Assembly: GCA_036497785.1 (NCBI GenBank)
Contig: DASXIW010000064.1
Span: 1 to 12,766, forward strand
Direction of reading: 5' to 3'
Source: DASXIW01 sp036497785
GTDB taxonomy: Bacteria; Pseudomonadota; Alphaproteobacteria; Acetobacterales; Acetobacteraceae
DNA: 12,766 nucleotides
The notes under the pieces are model-generated. The model did not search any database and was not told the DNA's origin. It saw only the letters and a program-made list of their open reading frames with translations. Both the position numbers and the translations under genes were made by a program. This document shows positions 6,262 to 12,766 of the stretch, piece by piece. Numbering within the stretch: the stretch's first letter is position 1; each line of letters starts with the position of its first letter.

Positions 6262-7089
6262 ATGACGGACAGGCCGGCGCTGGGGATTCTTGCCGGCGGC
6301 GGCACCTTGCCCGGCCGGGTGGCTGCCGCGGCAAGTGCCGCGGGACGGCCGGTTTTCATGATCGGCTTCGAAGGCTATGCCGAGGCGGCGGTTCTGGCGC
6401 CGTTCCCGCACGCCGTGGTCCGGCTGGGCGCGGCCGGCCGGATCCTGGAATTGCTGCGGGCGCATCACTGCCGCGACCTCGTGCTGGTCGGCCCCGTGAA
6501 GCGGCCTTCCGTGTTCGATCTGCGGCCGGATATGGAGGGGACGCGCATTCTTGCCCGGGTCGGCCGTGCCGCCTTCGCCGGCGATGACGGCCTGCTCGCG
6601 GCTGTGGTGCGGGTGCTGGGCGAGGAGGGTTTCGCCGTCCTGGGCGCGCATGAGATCCTGACGGAGGCGCTGGGCCCGCGCGGCCTGCTTACCTCGCATG
6701 TCCCGGACGCCCAGGCCCTGTCGGATATCGAGCGCGGCTGCCAGGTGGTGCGGGCGCTGGGCGCGGTGGATGTCGGCCAGGCCTGCGTGGTACAACAAGG
6801 CATTGCGCTCTGCGTGGAAGCCATCGAAGGCACCGACGCGATGCTTGCCCGCGCCGCCGGCCTGCGGCGGGATGGCGCGGGCGGGGTACTGGTCAAGCTG
6901 GTCAAGCCGGGCCAGGATCGCCGGGCAGACCTTCCGACCATCGGGCCGGGCACGATCGCTGCTGCCCAGGCGGCGGGTCTGCGGGGGGTTGCATTCGAGG
7001 CCGGCGGGACCATCCTGGCCGAGCGCGAGGCCACTATCGCGGCGGCTGAGCGGGCTGGGCTGTTTCTGCTTGGCCTTGATCCGGCATGA
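6262..7089 (+). CDS. lpxI: UDP-2,3-diacylglucosamine pyrophosphatase LpxI
   Basis: Hydrolyses UDP-2,3-diacylglucosamine to lipid X plus UMP, the step done by LpxH in E. coli; LpxI (DUF1009) is the non-homologous version found in many alphaproteobacteria. I choose ATG 6262 (275 aa), because the conserved N-terminus begins at once with LGILAGGGTLPGRV. A TTG at 6241 overlapping the lpxA stop would add seven residues. The N-terminal domain runs ~5-130, including VGPVKRPS (77-83) and the GDDGLL segment (107-112). The C-terminal domain includes EIL..ALGP (~131-139), QGIALCVEAIEGTDAML (179-195) and VKLVKPGQDRRADLPTIGP (211-229). Asp223 in the RADLPTIGP motif appears to be the counterpart of the metal-binding Asp shown to matter in Caulobacter LpxI. 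The usual partner lpxB does not follow. Identity is secure. Confidence 0.94.
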   Translation: MTDRPALGILAGGGTLPGRVAAAASAAGRPVFMIGFEGYAEAAVLAPFPHAVVRLGAAGRILELLRAHHCRDLVLVGPVKRPSVFDLRPDMEGTRILARVGRAAFAGDDGLLAAVVRVLGEEGFAVLGAHEILTEALGPRGLLTSHVPDAQALSDIERGCQVVRALGAVDVGQACVVQQGIALCVEAIEGTDAMLARAAGLRRDGAGGVLVKLVKPGQDRRADLPTIGPGTIAAAQAAGLRGVAFEAGGTILAEREATIAAAERAGLFLLGLDPA

Positions 7090-7111
7090 ATCGTTGTAAA
7101 GGGTAATCATC

Positions 7112-7501
7112 ATGGCAAATCGCTATCTGCACACCATGCTCCGCGTGGGCGATCTGGATCGCAGCGTGAAGTTTTATTCGGAGCTTTTCGGCATGAAAGA
7201 GCTGCGGCGGAACGAGGTTCCGGGCGGCAAATACACGCTGGTGTTCATGGGGTATGGCGATGACGCCACCCACACTGTGCTGGAGCTGACCTATAACTGG
7301 GGCGTGGAAAAATACGAAATTGGTGACGGCTTCGGCCATATCGCCATCGGTATGCCGGATGTGTACGACGCCGTCGAGAAGATGAAGGCAGCCGGCGCCA
7401 AGGTGACCCGCGAGGCCGGTCCGGTGAAGTTCGGCACCACCGTCATCGCCTTCGTGGAAGACCCGGACGGCTACAAGATCGAACTGGTCCAGCGCGCCTA
7501 G
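7112..7501 (+). CDS. gloA: Lactoylglutathione lyase (glyoxalase I)
   Basis: Isomerises the hemithioacetal of methylglyoxal and glutathione to S-lactoylglutathione, a cytoplasmic detoxification step. 129 aa, close to E. coli GloA (135 aa). Two VOC-fold halves are visible: HTMLRVGDLDRSVKFY (7-22) and GHIAIGMPDVYDAVE (75-89). The four metal ligands are all in place: His7, Glu58 (VLELT), His76 (GFGHIAIG) and Glu124 (GYKIELVQ), each two positions beyond the E. coli His5/Glu56/His74/Glu122. The protein lacks the insertions typical of the zinc-dependent class, so a nickel/cobalt-type enzyme is expected. ATG 7112 has AAAGGG at 7098-7103 with eight bases between, the clearest ribosome-binding site in the upstream cluster. 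It starts 22 bases after lpxI and ends four bases before the next gene, so it appears to belong to the same unit despite its unrelated chemistry. Confidence 0.95.
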   Translation: MANRYLHTMLRVGDLDRSVKFYSELFGMKELRRNEVPGGKYTLVFMGYGDDATHTVLELTYNWGVEKYEIGDGFGHIAIGMPDVYDAVEKMKAAGAKVTREAGPVKFGTTVIAFVEDPDGYKIELVQRA

Positions 7502-7505
7502 CTTC

Positions 7506-8849
7506 ATGGCGCTATCGGCGGTGCTCGGGCTTTTGCCCGGGCGCCGCGTGGTGCGGATCGGCGTCACCGGATTGGCGCGGGCGGGCAAGACCTCGTTCCT
7601 GACCTCGCTCGCTGCCAATTTGCTCGCGGTCGGCGCCGGATTGCCGGCATTGCCGGCGCTGGGCGCCCGACTGGGCCGGCGCGGCCTGCACGTGGCCATC
7701 GCGCCCGCCGGGGCACAGATGCTGCCCCGCTTCGACTATCTCAGCCACCTCGCCGCACTCGCGGCTGATCCGCCGTCCTGGCCGGCGCGTACCGGTGCGG
7801 TCTCGCTGCTGTCGCTGGATCTGGAAATCGGCCATGAAGGGTTGGCGGCGCGATTGCCGCCGCAGCGGATCAGGCTCGAATTCCTCGATTATCCCGGCGA
7901 GTGGCTGCTGGACCTGCCATTGCTGGGCCAATCCTTCGCCGATTGGTCGGCGGCGACGCTGCGGCGACTGCAGGCCTGGCCGCAGGCACGCGAATTCCTG
8001 GCCTTTACCGGCGGCCTGCCCACGGGCGCGAAGGCGGACGAGGCGCTGGCCAGCACGGGCACCGCGCTCTACCGCGCCGCCTTGCGGGGCCTGCGCGACG
8101 AGGCGGGGCTGGCCATGTTGCAGCCTGGGCGGTTCCTGATGCTGGCTCCGGGGCCGGAGCCGCCCTGGGGCAGCTTCTTCCCAATGACTGGCGGCGGGGC
8201 GCTCGCCGGCCTGCTGCGTGCCCGCTACGATGAGTATGTGCGGGCGGTTGAGCGCGATCTGGCCGCGCCCTCCTTTGCCAGCGTCGATCGGCTCGTGGTG
8301 CTGGCGGATGTGCTCTCCGCGTTGCATGCTGGCCCGGCGGCATTCGATGATGCGTCAGTCGCCCTGTCCGCCGTGGCGCAGGCGTTGCGCTGGCGCCGGC
8401 TGCCGGCCTTCCTGCCGTCCTGGATTGCCCGCGTGCTGCCGGTGGGCGGCATTAGCCGCGTGGCCTTCGCCGCCACCAAGGCGGACCATGTGGCGGCGCG
8501 TCAGCGCGGCAATCTGGCGGCCTTGATCGGGGCCATGATCCGCCAGCCCGCGGATGCCGCCGAGGCTGCGTTCGCGCTGGCCGCGGTGCGCTGCACGGAG
8601 GACGTGGTGTGGACTTTGGAGGGCCATCCCGTCTCCGCCGTGCGGGGCCGGACGCTGGGGGCGGAGCGCGCGGCGAAATCCTATCCCGGGGAGGTGCCCG
8701 ACGAACTACCGGATGCCGATTTCTGGGCGCATCCTTTCCTGGCCTTGCCGGATTTTGAGCCGATGCAGCTGAAGCTGGGCGGGCGTGGCGGGGTGCCGCA
8801 GATCAACCTGGACGGGCTGCTGGCCTTTCTGCTGGAGGATTTGCTGTGA
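7506..8849 (+). CDS. ycjX: YcjX-family P-loop GTPase-like protein
   Basis: 447 aa, matching the YcjX (DUF463) family, predicted nucleotide-binding proteins whose E. coli member is encoded next to the phage-shock (psp) operon. The N-terminus carries a Walker A loop GLARAGKTSF (22-31), with Lys28 and Thr29. LEFLDYPGEWLLDLPLL (124-140) is the family's conserved segment, probably the Walker B/switch region. RLVVLADVLSALHAGPAAF (262-280) corresponds to the conserved LVDxLxxLxxGPxAF block. TKAD (324-327) could serve as the guanine-specificity motif. No signal peptide or membrane segment is evident, so it is probably cytoplasmic and may dock on the membrane through its partner. The start ATG 7506 is four bases after the gloA stop with no clear ribosome-binding site, suggesting coupling to gloA. 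The stop overlaps ycjF by four bases. The coding sequence is very GC-rich. Molecular function is not established for the family. Confidence 0.88.
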   Translation: MALSAVLGLLPGRRVVRIGVTGLARAGKTSFLTSLAANLLAVGAGLPALPALGARLGRRGLHVAIAPAGAQMLPRFDYLSHLAALAADPPSWPARTGAVSLLSLDLEIGHEGLAARLPPQRIRLEFLDYPGEWLLDLPLLGQSFADWSAATLRRLQAWPQAREFLAFTGGLPTGAKADEALASTGTALYRAALRGLRDEAGLAMLQPGRFLMLAPGPEPPWGSFFPMTGGGALAGLLRARYDEYVRAVERDLAAPSFASVDRLVVLADVLSALHAGPAAFDDASVALSAVAQALRWRRLPAFLPSWIARVLPVGGISRVAFAATKADHVAARQRGNLAALIGAMIRQPADAAEAAFALAAVRCTEDVVWTLEGHPVSAVRGRTLGAERAAKSYPGEVPDELPDADFWAHPFLALPDFEPMQLKLGGRGGVPQINLDGLLAFLLEDLL

Positions 8850-9688
8850 CGGGGGACAGGATCGCCCCGCGTTTCGAATACGAAGACCAGCCCAGCGCGA
8901 GGCTGGAGCCCGAAATACTGCCCGAACCGGATGAGCCACGGGCGGGGATCGGGTCCGTTTCGCTGATACTTGGCGGGGCGGTTGTGTTGCTGCTGGGACT
9001 GGCGCTGCTGGACGTCGCGAATTTCGTCGGCGATCAGTTTCAGCGGGCCGAGTGGCTCGGCTGGTTGACGCTCGGCGTCGCGGCGGTGGGCTTCGGGCTG
9101 ATCGGCATGGCGTTTTGGCGTGAATTGCGGGGGTTGTTCAGCCTGCGCCGGGTGGATCATTTGCGCCGGAGGCTTGCTGACCCGGCGACGATGCGCCAGG
9201 CGGCGCATGCGTGGCTGGCCATGTTGCCGGAGGGCCAATCGGTGTTGGCGGCGATCGATACCGCCAATGATCCGGATGCCATACTGGCGTTGCTGCGGGC
9301 CGGTCCGGGCGAGACATTGCGGCTGCAAGCCCAGGCATTGGGGCGCGTGGCTGCCGGCCAGGTACTGGCGGCCGCGTCGGTGATGCCGTCAGCAGGCCTG
9401 GACGGGGTGCTGGTGGCCTGGCGCGGGACGCGGCTGGTGCAGCAGGTGGCGGCTTTGCACGGGCTGCGGCCGGGATTGCTGGGCACATTGGCGCTGCTGC
9501 GCCGGGTGGCGACGTCCGCCGCGACCGTGGCGGCGACGGACCTTGCGGTCGATGCGACGATGCGGGCGTTGCTCACCGGGCCGCTGGCGCAGCTGGCTGG
9601 GGACATGGCGGCGGCGGGCGTGGCGGCGCGGCGGATGGTGGTGCTGGCGCGGGTGACGGATGCGGCGTGCTCGCCGCTGGGAAAGTAA
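8846..9688 (+). CDS. ycjF: YcjF/DUF697 family inner-membrane protein
   Basis: 280 aa, starting at GTG 8846, which overlaps the ycjX stop (GTGA). GGAGGA at 8834-8839 sits six bases upstream, which supports this start. The first ~33 residues are acidic and Pro-rich. Two hydrophobic segments (~36-59 and ~70-92) form a membrane hairpin. A soluble helical region follows (~95-175), then a DUF697 block (~180-240) with DGVLVAWRGTRLVQQVA, LHGLRPG and LLRRVATSAA, matching the WRxxRL...RPG...LLR pattern of the UPF0283/YcjF family. The C-terminus is Ala/Val-rich. YcjX and YcjF are paired in many proteobacteria; the overlap here argues for a fixed ratio and physical partnership. Exact biochemical role is unknown. 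It ends 11 bases before the convergent ruvX. Confidence 0.85.
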   Translation: MTGDRIAPRFEYEDQPSARLEPEILPEPDEPRAGIGSVSLILGGAVVLLLGLALLDVANFVGDQFQRAEWLGWLTLGVAAVGFGLIGMAFWRELRGLFSLRRVDHLRRRLADPATMRQAAHAWLAMLPEGQSVLAAIDTANDPDAILALLRAGPGETLRLQAQALGRVAAGQVLAAASVMPSAGLDGVLVAWRGTRLVQQVAALHGLRPGLLGTLALLRRVATSAATVAATDLAVDATMRALLTGPLAQLAGDMAAAGVAARRMVVLARVTDAACSPLGK

Positions 9689-9698
9689 AGCGAGCCGC
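9665..9698 (+). terminator. Candidate terminator hairpin after ycjF
   Basis: GCTCGC (9669-9674) pairs exactly with GCGAGC (9690-9695), and three more pairs (9665-9667 with 9696-9698) are possible across one bulged base, with a 15-base loop containing the ycjF stop. On the + strand it is followed by GTTATTT, a weak U-rich tail. It lies at a convergent gene junction, where a terminator is expected, but the long loop and poor tail make it uncertain. Confidence 0.3.
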
Positions 9699-9699
9699 G

Positions 9700-10161
9700 T
9701 TATTTGCTGGCGTCCAGGGCCGCCTGAAGCATGTAGGCGGCGGCCATCTTATCGACTACTTCGGCGCGGCGCCTGCGCGTCATGTCGGCCTCGCCGATCA
9801 GGAAGCGGTTGACGGCCGAGGAGGACAGCCGCTCGTCCCACAGGGCGGCGGGCAGGCCGGTTGTGTCGGACATCGCGTGGGTCCAGTCGCGGGCGGCCTG
9901 GGCGGCCAGGCCGGCGGTTCCGTCCAGGGATAGCGGCAGGCCCACCACTAGCCCGCCGGCGCCTTCGCGCCGCGCGATGTGGGCGATTTCGGCGGCGTTG
10001 GCGGCGAGCTTGCCCCGGGCTATGGCGCTATAAGGGGTTGCCAGCATCAAGGTCACGTCGGACAGCGCCACGCCAATGGTGCGCGTGCCGGGGTCTAGCC
10101 CGATCAGCCTTTGCCCGGGTGCGAGGCGGCTGCGCAGATCGGTCATGTTGAACAGGGGCAT
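9700..10161 (-). CDS. ruvX: RuvX/YqgF family putative pre-16S rRNA nuclease
   Basis: 153 aa (E. coli YqgF 138), a RNase H-fold (RuvC-like) protein linked to 5' maturation of 16S rRNA. Visible motifs are IGLDPGTRTIGVALSD (20-35, Asp23), LVVGLPLSLDG (71-81), ALWDERLSS (106-114, Glu110) and VVDKMAAAYMLQ (135-146, Asp137). Asp23, Glu110 and Asp137 form the expected acidic triad. ATG 10161 is used; an in-frame ATG at 10146 (MTDLRSRL) would remove five residues. Neither has a recognisable ribosome-binding site. It converges with ycjF (11-base gap) and diverges from gatC (59-base gap), so it is transcribed alone within this window. Family identity is strong; the rRNA role rests on work in E. coli. 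Confidence 0.93.
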   Translation of the reverse strand: MPLFNMTDLRSRLAPGQRLIGLDPGTRTIGVALSDVTLMLATPYSAIARGKLAANAAEIAHIARREGAGGLVVGLPLSLDGTAGLAAQAARDWTHAMSDTTGLPAALWDERLSSSAVNRFLIGEADMTRRRRAEVVDKMAAAYMLQAALDASK

Positions 10162-10176
10162 GGGCGCCGTTATGGT
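10148..10176 (+). promoter_or_regulatory. Candidate sigma70-type promoter for gatCAB
   Basis: TTGAAC (10148-10153) and TATGGT (10171-10176) are separated by exactly 17 bases; each matches four of six consensus positions. Initiation would fall near 10183, giving a leader of roughly 38 bases before gatC. The -35 lies within the first codons of ruvX on the other strand, and the -10 overlaps that of the opposing candidate promoter. Matches of this quality can arise by chance. Confidence 0.35.
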
Positions 10177-10198
10177 CCGGCGCGCCGCATTCCGGCAA
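10169..10198 (-). promoter_or_regulatory. Candidate sigma70-type promoter for ruvX
   Basis: Read on the - strand, TTGCCG (10198-10193) and CATAAC (10174-10169) are 18 bases apart, each four of six to consensus. Transcription would begin about seven bases beyond the -10, near 10162-10161, which is the first base of the ruvX ATG. That would make the message leaderless or nearly so, in keeping with the missing ribosome-binding site. A 10-base palindrome (CGGCGCGCCG, 10178-10187) lies in the spacer. Confidence 0.3.
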
Positions 10199-10220
10199 AT
10201 CCTCCAGCCTAGGGAACATC

Positions 10221-10508
10221 ATGTCGCTCGATCCCGCGACCGTCCGCCGCATCGCCAAACTCGCCCGCATCCGCGTCGATGAGGCGCAAGTGGGGCAATT
10301 GCAGACCGAGCTCTCCGGCATATTGAGCTGGATCGAGCAACTGAATGAGGTGGATGTGGAGGGCGTGGAACCGCTGACCGGCGGCGCGCAGATGGCCATG
10401 CGCATGCGCGACGATGTGGTGACCGATGGCGGCATCGCGGAGAAAATCCTGGCCAACGCGCCGGACCGGGCGGGCGAATTCTATGCCGTGCCGAAGGTGG
10501 TGGAATGA
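10221..10508 (+). CDS. gatC: Asp-tRNA(Asn)/Glu-tRNA(Gln) amidotransferase subunit C
   Basis: Small subunit that holds GatA and GatB together in the GatCAB amidotransferase, which converts mischarged Glu-tRNA(Gln) and/or Asp-tRNA(Asn) to the correct aminoacyl-tRNA. 95 aa, the usual size. Residues 1-42 form the helical part (VRRIAKLARIRVDEAQ, LSGILSWIEQLNEVD). VEGVEPL (47-52), MRMRDDVVTDG (60-70) and the C-terminal FYAVPKVVE are family signatures. ATG 10221 is preceded by AGGGA (10211-10215) with five bases between. It is the first gene of the gatCAB unit; its stop overlaps the gatA start in an ATGA. Confidence 0.95.
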   Translation: MSLDPATVRRIAKLARIRVDEAQVGQLQTELSGILSWIEQLNEVDVEGVEPLTGGAQMAMRMRDDVVTDGGIAEKILANAPDRAGEFYAVPKVVE

Positions 10509-11989
10509 GCATGCATGATCTGACATTGGCGGCGGCCCGGGATGGGCTGCGCGCCAGAAAATTCTCCGCCCGCGAACTGACCGGGCATTTCCTGGCGGCG
10601 ATCAACGCGCTGAACCCGCGGCTGAATGCCTTCATCACGGTCACGCCGGAGCTGGCGCTGCGCCATGCCGAGGCGGCGGATGCGGCGCTGGCGAGGGGGG
10701 AAGGGCAGGCGCTGACCGGCATTCCGCTGGCCATCAAGGACCTGTTCTGCACCGAGGGCGTGCGCACGACGGCGGCCAGCCGCATCCTGGAGCATTTCGT
10801 CCCGCCTTATGAGAGCACGGTGACGGCCAATTTGCTGCGCGACGGGGCGGTGTTCCTGGGCAAGGCGAATCTGGACGAATTCGCCATGGGCTCCTCCAAC
10901 ATCACCTCGGCATTCGGGCCGGTGGTCAATCCCTGGACGCGGCAAGGCGACAATGCGCCGCTGGTGCCGGGCGGGTCGTCCGGCGGATCGGCGGCGGCCG
11001 TGGCGGCCCGGCTGGCGCTGGGGGCGACGGCAACGGACACGGGCGGCTCGATCCGCCAGCCCGCGAGCTTCTGCGGCATTGCCGGTATCAAGCCCACCTA
11101 TGGCCGGTGCAGCCGCTGGGGTGTGGTGGCGTTCGCGTCCTCGCTCGATCAGGCCGGGCCGGTGGCGCGCACGGTGGAGGATTGCGCTATCCTGCTCGGC
11201 TCCATGGCGGGGTTCGACCCCAAGGACAGCACCAGCGCCGATCGGCCGGTGCCGGATTTCGTCGCCGCCTGCAAGCGGGGGGTGAAGGGGCTGCGCATCG
11301 GCGTGCCGCGCGAATACCGCAGTGAGGGCATGCCGGCCGAGATCGAAACGCTGTGGCAGCAGGGGTTGGGCTGGCTGCGCGAGCAGGGGGCGGAGATCGT
11401 CGAAGTGTCTCTGCCGCACACGAAATACGGGCTGGCGACCTATTACATCGTGGCACCGGCGGAGGCGTCTTCCAACCTCGCGCGTTACGACGGCGTACGC
11501 TTCACCTCGCGCAGCGACGGCGCCGACCTGACGGAGCTTTACGAGAACACCCGCGCCGACGGCTTCGGCGCGGAGGTGAAGCGGCGCATCATGATCGGCA
11601 CCTATGTGCTCTCCGCCGGGTATTACGATGCGTATTACCTGCGGGCGCAGAAGGTCCGTGCGCTGATCCTGAAGGATTTCACCGACGTGTTCCGCAAAGT
11701 GGACGCGCTGGTGACGCCGACCGCGCCCTCGGCCGCCTTCGCGCAGGGCGAGAAGATGGACGATCCGATCAAGATGTATCTGAACGACGTGTTCACCGTG
11801 CCGGCCAACATGTCCGGCATTCCCGGCCTGTCCGTGCCGGCGGGGCTCGACGCGCAGGGCCTGCCGCTGGGCTTGCAGGTGCTGGGGCGGCCCTTCGACG
11901 AGGAGACGGTGTTCGCGGTGGGATCGGCGCTGGAAAAGGCGGCAGGCTTCGCCGCTTTGCCGGCGCTGCGCGCGGGAGGCACGCCATGA
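10505..11989 (+). CDS. gatA: Asp-tRNA(Asn)/Glu-tRNA(Gln) amidotransferase subunit A
   Basis: Glutaminase subunit of GatCAB: releases ammonia from glutamine and sends it through a tunnel to GatB. 494 aa, normal for the family. The amidase-signature fold shows the complete Ser-cisSer-Lys triad: Lys78 in PLAIKDLF, Ser158 in VPGGSSGGSAA and Ser182 in DTGGSIRQPA. The 24-residue spacing of the two serines equals that of S. aureus GatA (154/178). GKANLDEFAMGSSN (119-132) and GIKPTYGRCSRWG (194-206) are further signatures; PANMSGIPGLSVPAG near the C-terminus is also typical. The start overlaps the gatC stop by four bases and its own stop overlaps gatB by three, so the three subunits are probably coupled in translation. 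Confidence 0.97.
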   Translation: MSMHDLTLAAARDGLRARKFSARELTGHFLAAINALNPRLNAFITVTPELALRHAEAADAALARGEGQALTGIPLAIKDLFCTEGVRTTAASRILEHFVPPYESTVTANLLRDGAVFLGKANLDEFAMGSSNITSAFGPVVNPWTRQGDNAPLVPGGSSGGSAAAVAARLALGATATDTGGSIRQPASFCGIAGIKPTYGRCSRWGVVAFASSLDQAGPVARTVEDCAILLGSMAGFDPKDSTSADRPVPDFVAACKRGVKGLRIGVPREYRSEGMPAEIETLWQQGLGWLREQGAEIVEVSLPHTKYGLATYYIVAPAEASSNLARYDGVRFTSRSDGADLTELYENTRADGFGAEVKRRIMIGTYVLSAGYYDAYYLRAQKVRALILKDFTDVFRKVDALVTPTAPSAAFAQGEKMDDPIKMYLNDVFTVPANMSGIPGLSVPAGLDAQGLPLGLQVLGRPFDEETVFAVGSALEKAAGFAALPALRAGGTP

Positions 11990-12766
11990 GTTATGTGATC
12001 GAGGGCGAATCCGGCCCATGGGAGCTGGTGATCGGGCTGGAGGTGCATGCCCAGGTGATCAGCGAGGCTAAGCTGTTCAGCGGGGCGGCCACGGCGTTCG
12101 GCGCCGAGCCGAACAGCCAGGTGAGCTTCGTGGACGCGGCATTCCCCGGCATGCTGCCGGTGATCAACCGCGCCTGCGTGGCCCAGGCGGTGCGGACCGG
12201 GCTGGGGCTGAAGGCGCATATCAACCTGGTGAGCCGCTTCGACCGCAAGAACTACTTCTATGCGGACCTGCCCCAGGGTTACCAGATCAGCCAGTACCAG
12301 CACCCCATCGTCGGCGCCGGGGTCATCGAGGTCGAACTGGCGGATGCCAGCACCCGCCAGATCGGCGTGACGCGGCTGCATCTGGAGCAGGATGCCGGCA
12401 AGTCCCTGCACGACCAGCACCCCACCAAATCGTTCATCGACCTGAACCGCTCGGGCGTGGCGCTGATGGAAATCGTCAGCGAGCCGGATATGCGCACGCC
12501 GGAGGAGGCGGGGGCCTATCTGCGCAAGCTGCGGACCATCCTGCGCTATCTCGGCACCTGCGACGGCAACATGGAGGAGGGGTCCATGCGCGCCGACGTG
12601 AACGTGTCCGTCCGCAAGCATGGCGAGCCGTTCCGCACGCGCTGCGAGGTGAAGAACGTCAACTCCATCCGCTTCGTCATGCAGGCCATCGAGGCTGAGG
12701 CGCGGCGGCAGGTGGAGGTATGGGAATCCGGCGGCACGGTGGAGCAGGAAACGCGCCTGTTCGATC
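11986..12766 (+). CDS. gatB: Asp-tRNA(Asn)/Glu-tRNA(Gln) amidotransferase subunit B, N-terminal part
   Basis: Kinase/transamidase subunit that activates the misacylated carboxylate with ATP and amidates it. Only 260 codons are present; the frame is open to the window edge, so about half of the ~480-residue protein is missing. ATG 11986 overlaps the gatA stop and has GGGAGGC (11974-11980) five bases upstream. Residues 13-23 read ELVIGLEVHAQ, with Glu19 and His21 matching metal-site residues of S. aureus GatB (Glu10/His12). Further signatures are FDRKNYFYADLPQGYQISQ, TRLHLEQDAGKS, IDLNRSGVALMEIVSEPD, SMRADVNVSV and EVKNVNSIR. The missing part should hold the helical and YqeY tail domains that bind tRNA. 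Identity is secure. Confidence 0.97.
   Translation, partial: MSYVIEGESGPWELVIGLEVHAQVISEAKLFSGAATAFGAEPNSQVSFVDAAFPGMLPVINRACVAQAVRTGLGLKAHINLVSRFDRKNYFYADLPQGYQISQYQHPIVGAGVIEVELADASTRQIGVTRLHLEQDAGKSLHDQHPTKSFIDLNRSGVALMEIVSEPDMRTPEEAGAYLRKLRTILRYLGTCDGNMEEGSMRADVNVSVRKHGEPFRTRCEVKNVNSIRFVMQAIEAEARRQVEVWESGGTVEQETRLFD

Noticed and set aside
6289..6335. Stem CTTGCCG / CGGCAAG near the start of lpxI
   Set aside because: Only seven perfect pairs around a long loop, within GC-rich codons for the conserved GGGTLPGRV loop; expected by chance at this composition.
6891..6908. Nine-base tandem repeat CTGGTCAAG in lpxI
   Set aside because: It encodes LVKLVK within the conserved C-terminal motif of LpxI, so protein conservation accounts for it.
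7512..8327. 271-codon open frame on the - strand opposite ycjX
   Set aside because: It is a shadow of the GC-rich ycjX gene; the peptide is Gln/Arg/Gly-rich and resembles no family.
9606..9660. G-rich stretch at the end of ycjF as a G-quadruplex
   Set aside because: It has mostly GG pairs rather than GGG runs and is ordinary Ala/Val/Gly coding sequence in a very GC-rich gene.
10481..12019. 512-codon open frame on the - strand opposite gatA
   Set aside because: It spans almost exactly gatA, whose family motifs are all on the + strand; the antisense product is His/Arg/Gly-rich without any domain pattern.

Overview
The window is about 12.8 kb of GC-rich, tightly packed chromosome with housekeeping envelope and translation genes. 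The gene set (an Asp-dependent LpxI in place of LpxH, a long Skp-like protein with low-complexity ends, GatCAB for indirect Gln/Asn-tRNA charging, gene order rseP-bamA-skp-lpxD-fabZ-lpxA-lpxI) fits an alphaproteobacterium. The proline/alanine-rich BamA and Skp extensions and the GC content suggest Rhodospirillales/Acetobacteraceae. That taxonomic placement is inference; there is no rRNA marker. I see no mobile element, CRISPR array, tRNA or phage gene.

Region 1 (1-7089, + strand) is an outer-membrane biogenesis cluster. It begins with the C-terminal end of the site-2 protease RseP. BamA (outer-membrane protein insertase), a Skp/OmpH periplasmic chaperone, LpxD, FabZ, LpxA and LpxI follow. LpxA, LpxD and LpxI carry out acylation and pyrophosphate-cleavage steps of lipid A synthesis, while FabZ competes with them for 3-hydroxyacyl-ACP. 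Gaps are 1-21 bases or overlaps after bamA, so this looks like one transcription unit. lpxB, a frequent next gene, is absent here.

Region 2 (7112-9688, + strand) continues in the same direction with a Ni-type glyoxalase I and a YcjX-YcjF pair (a P-loop GTPase-like protein and a two-TM DUF697 membrane protein). The last two overlap by four bases. A weak hairpin at the end may terminate the unit.

Region 3 (9700-10161, - strand) is ruvX/yqgF, convergent with ycjF. Region 4 (10221 to the end, + strand) is gatC-gatA-gatB, with ATGA overlaps between successive genes; gatB is cut by the window edge. ruvX and gatC are divergent across 59 bases, where candidate promoters overlap at their -10 elements.

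The most unusual non-coding signal is a perfect 13-bp inverted repeat with a 7-base loop inside the first codons of lpxA. It begins 20 bases into the gene, just downstream of an unavoidable TTG start. Other points of interest are the uncertain, non-ATG bamA start next to a seven-G run, an 18-base duplication in the Skp signal peptide, a compositionally distinct BamA barrel, and the linkage of YcjX-YcjF to lipid A genes. I found no wholly new multigene system; the rest reads as conserved housekeeping DNA.
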